This document shows positions 5,485 through 5,778 of a stretch of DNA of 5,778 nt, piece after piece. The stretch's first letter is position 1, and each line of letters begins with the position of its first letter. The notes beneath the pieces are model-generated. The model searched no databases, was not told where the DNA came from, and worked only from the letters and a program-made list of their open reading frames with translations. Source of the DNA: Dysgonomonas sp. (lineage in GTDB: Bacteria; Bacteroidota; Bacteroidia; Bacteroidales; Dysgonomonadaceae); assembly GCA_003523545.1 (NCBI GenBank), contig DQAM01000138.1:1-5778 (forward strand), written 5' to 3'. The position numbers were made by a program, and so were the translations under genes.

Positions 5485-5754
5485 ATAGTATTTTTCAATT
5501 CCTCCGAATCCTTTTATTATTTTATTCTCTTTCGTCTTACTTATAAAGTTATTTAACCGCTTTTCAAATTCTTCCGGTCGTTTCCTTGCCGCTTCGATAT
5601 ATGCAATCCGAATACGCTTATACGCATCAGAAAAGTTCTGATAGTTTTTCCAGACAATTTTATTTTCCTTCAATTTGTCCATTATATCATCGGGAAAAAT
5701 AAAAGGTTCTGACAAAGCAGTTCGTATTTTATCCTCCAATTCAGGATGTATCAT
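5482..5754 (-). CDS. YdeI/OmpD-associated (OmdA-like) small protein
   Basis: This 90-residue protein looks like the C-terminal OmdA module of the YdeI/OmpD-associated (bacteriocin-protection) family. The core is F-P-D-D-I-M-D-K-L-K-E-N at 20-31, W-K-N-Y-Q-N-F at 35-41, Y-K-R-I-R-I-A-Y-I-E-A-A-R at 45-57, E-F-E-K-R-L at 62-67, and G-F-G-G-I-E-K-Y-Y at the end. It is predicted soluble; the molecular role is not known. Many family members are longer, with an extra N-terminal domain, while stand-alone forms of about this size also exist. Only 7 genuine bases lie upstream of the ATG before adapter sequence begins, with no in-frame stop among them. The true start could therefore lie further upstream. 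It is transcribed in the same direction as the thi operon but separated from it by a probable terminator and promoter. Confidence 0.75.
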   Translation of the reverse strand: MIHPELEDKIRTALSEPFIFPDDIMDKLKENKIVWKNYQNFSDAYKRIRIAYIEAARKRPEEFEKRLNNFISKTKENKIIKGFGGIEKYY

Positions 5755-5761
5755 TTTATTT

Positions 5762-5778
5762 AGATCGGAAGAGCGTCG
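5762..5778 (+). other. Illumina adapter remnant at contig end
   Basis: The last 17 bases, AGATCGGAAGAGCGTCG, match the start of the Illumina TruSeq adapter (the universal-adapter side). This is untrimmed sequencing adapter, not genomic DNA, so genomic sequence ends at about 5761. Confidence 0.95.

Overview
The window looks like a piece of a Bacteroidota chromosome, probably order Bacteroidales. The signs are an upstream TAnnTTTG-type promoter element, start codons without clear Shine-Dalgarno sequences, a signal peptide ending in L-S-A-Q, and proteins with a Bacteroidota character (WG repeats, DUF3788, this ThiD type). I would not name a genus with confidence. Every gene reads on the minus strand, so transcription runs from high to low coordinates.

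Right end (5482-5778): a 90-codon YdeI/OmpD-associated (OmdA-like) gene with its own small terminator. The last 17 bases are not genomic; they match the start of an Illumina TruSeq adapter, so the contig ends at about 5761.

Control region (5248-5484): this 234-base gap between genes is packed with regulatory sequence. In transcription order it holds the terminator of the OmdA-like gene, a Bacteroidota-type promoter element, a TPP riboswitch aptamer, a candidate antiterminator and an intrinsic terminator. The 3' strand of the aptamer P1 stem can pair, over 8 bases, with the 5' arm of the terminator. That is the expected layout of a TPP-OFF transcription-attenuation switch.

Thiamin operon (1334-5247): thiM, thiE, a GNAT acetyltransferase gene, tenA, a 107-base gap with a large imperfect palindrome, thiD, then a VOC/glyoxalase-like gene. 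ThiM phosphorylates the thiazole alcohol. ThiD phosphorylates HMP to HMP-PP. TenA is expected to recover HMP from degraded thiamin. ThiE joins the two halves into thiamin phosphate. No de novo genes (thiC, thiG, thiH, thiS, thiF), no final kinase and no transporter are in the window, so this is a salvage-type set. The GNAT and VOC genes have no established thiamin role and are the unexplained passengers.

Left end (1-1299): a DUF3788 gene whose stop codon overlaps (ATGA) the start of a secreted WG-repeat protein gene that runs off the window edge. This pair is much more AT-rich than the thi genes and is probably a separate, more accessory unit.

I found no tRNA, rRNA, CRISPR array, insertion sequence or attachment site. 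The best-supported unusual features are the attenuator design, the two non-thiamin genes embedded in the operon, and the coupled DUF3788/WG-repeat pair. I see no clear case for a wholly new system.
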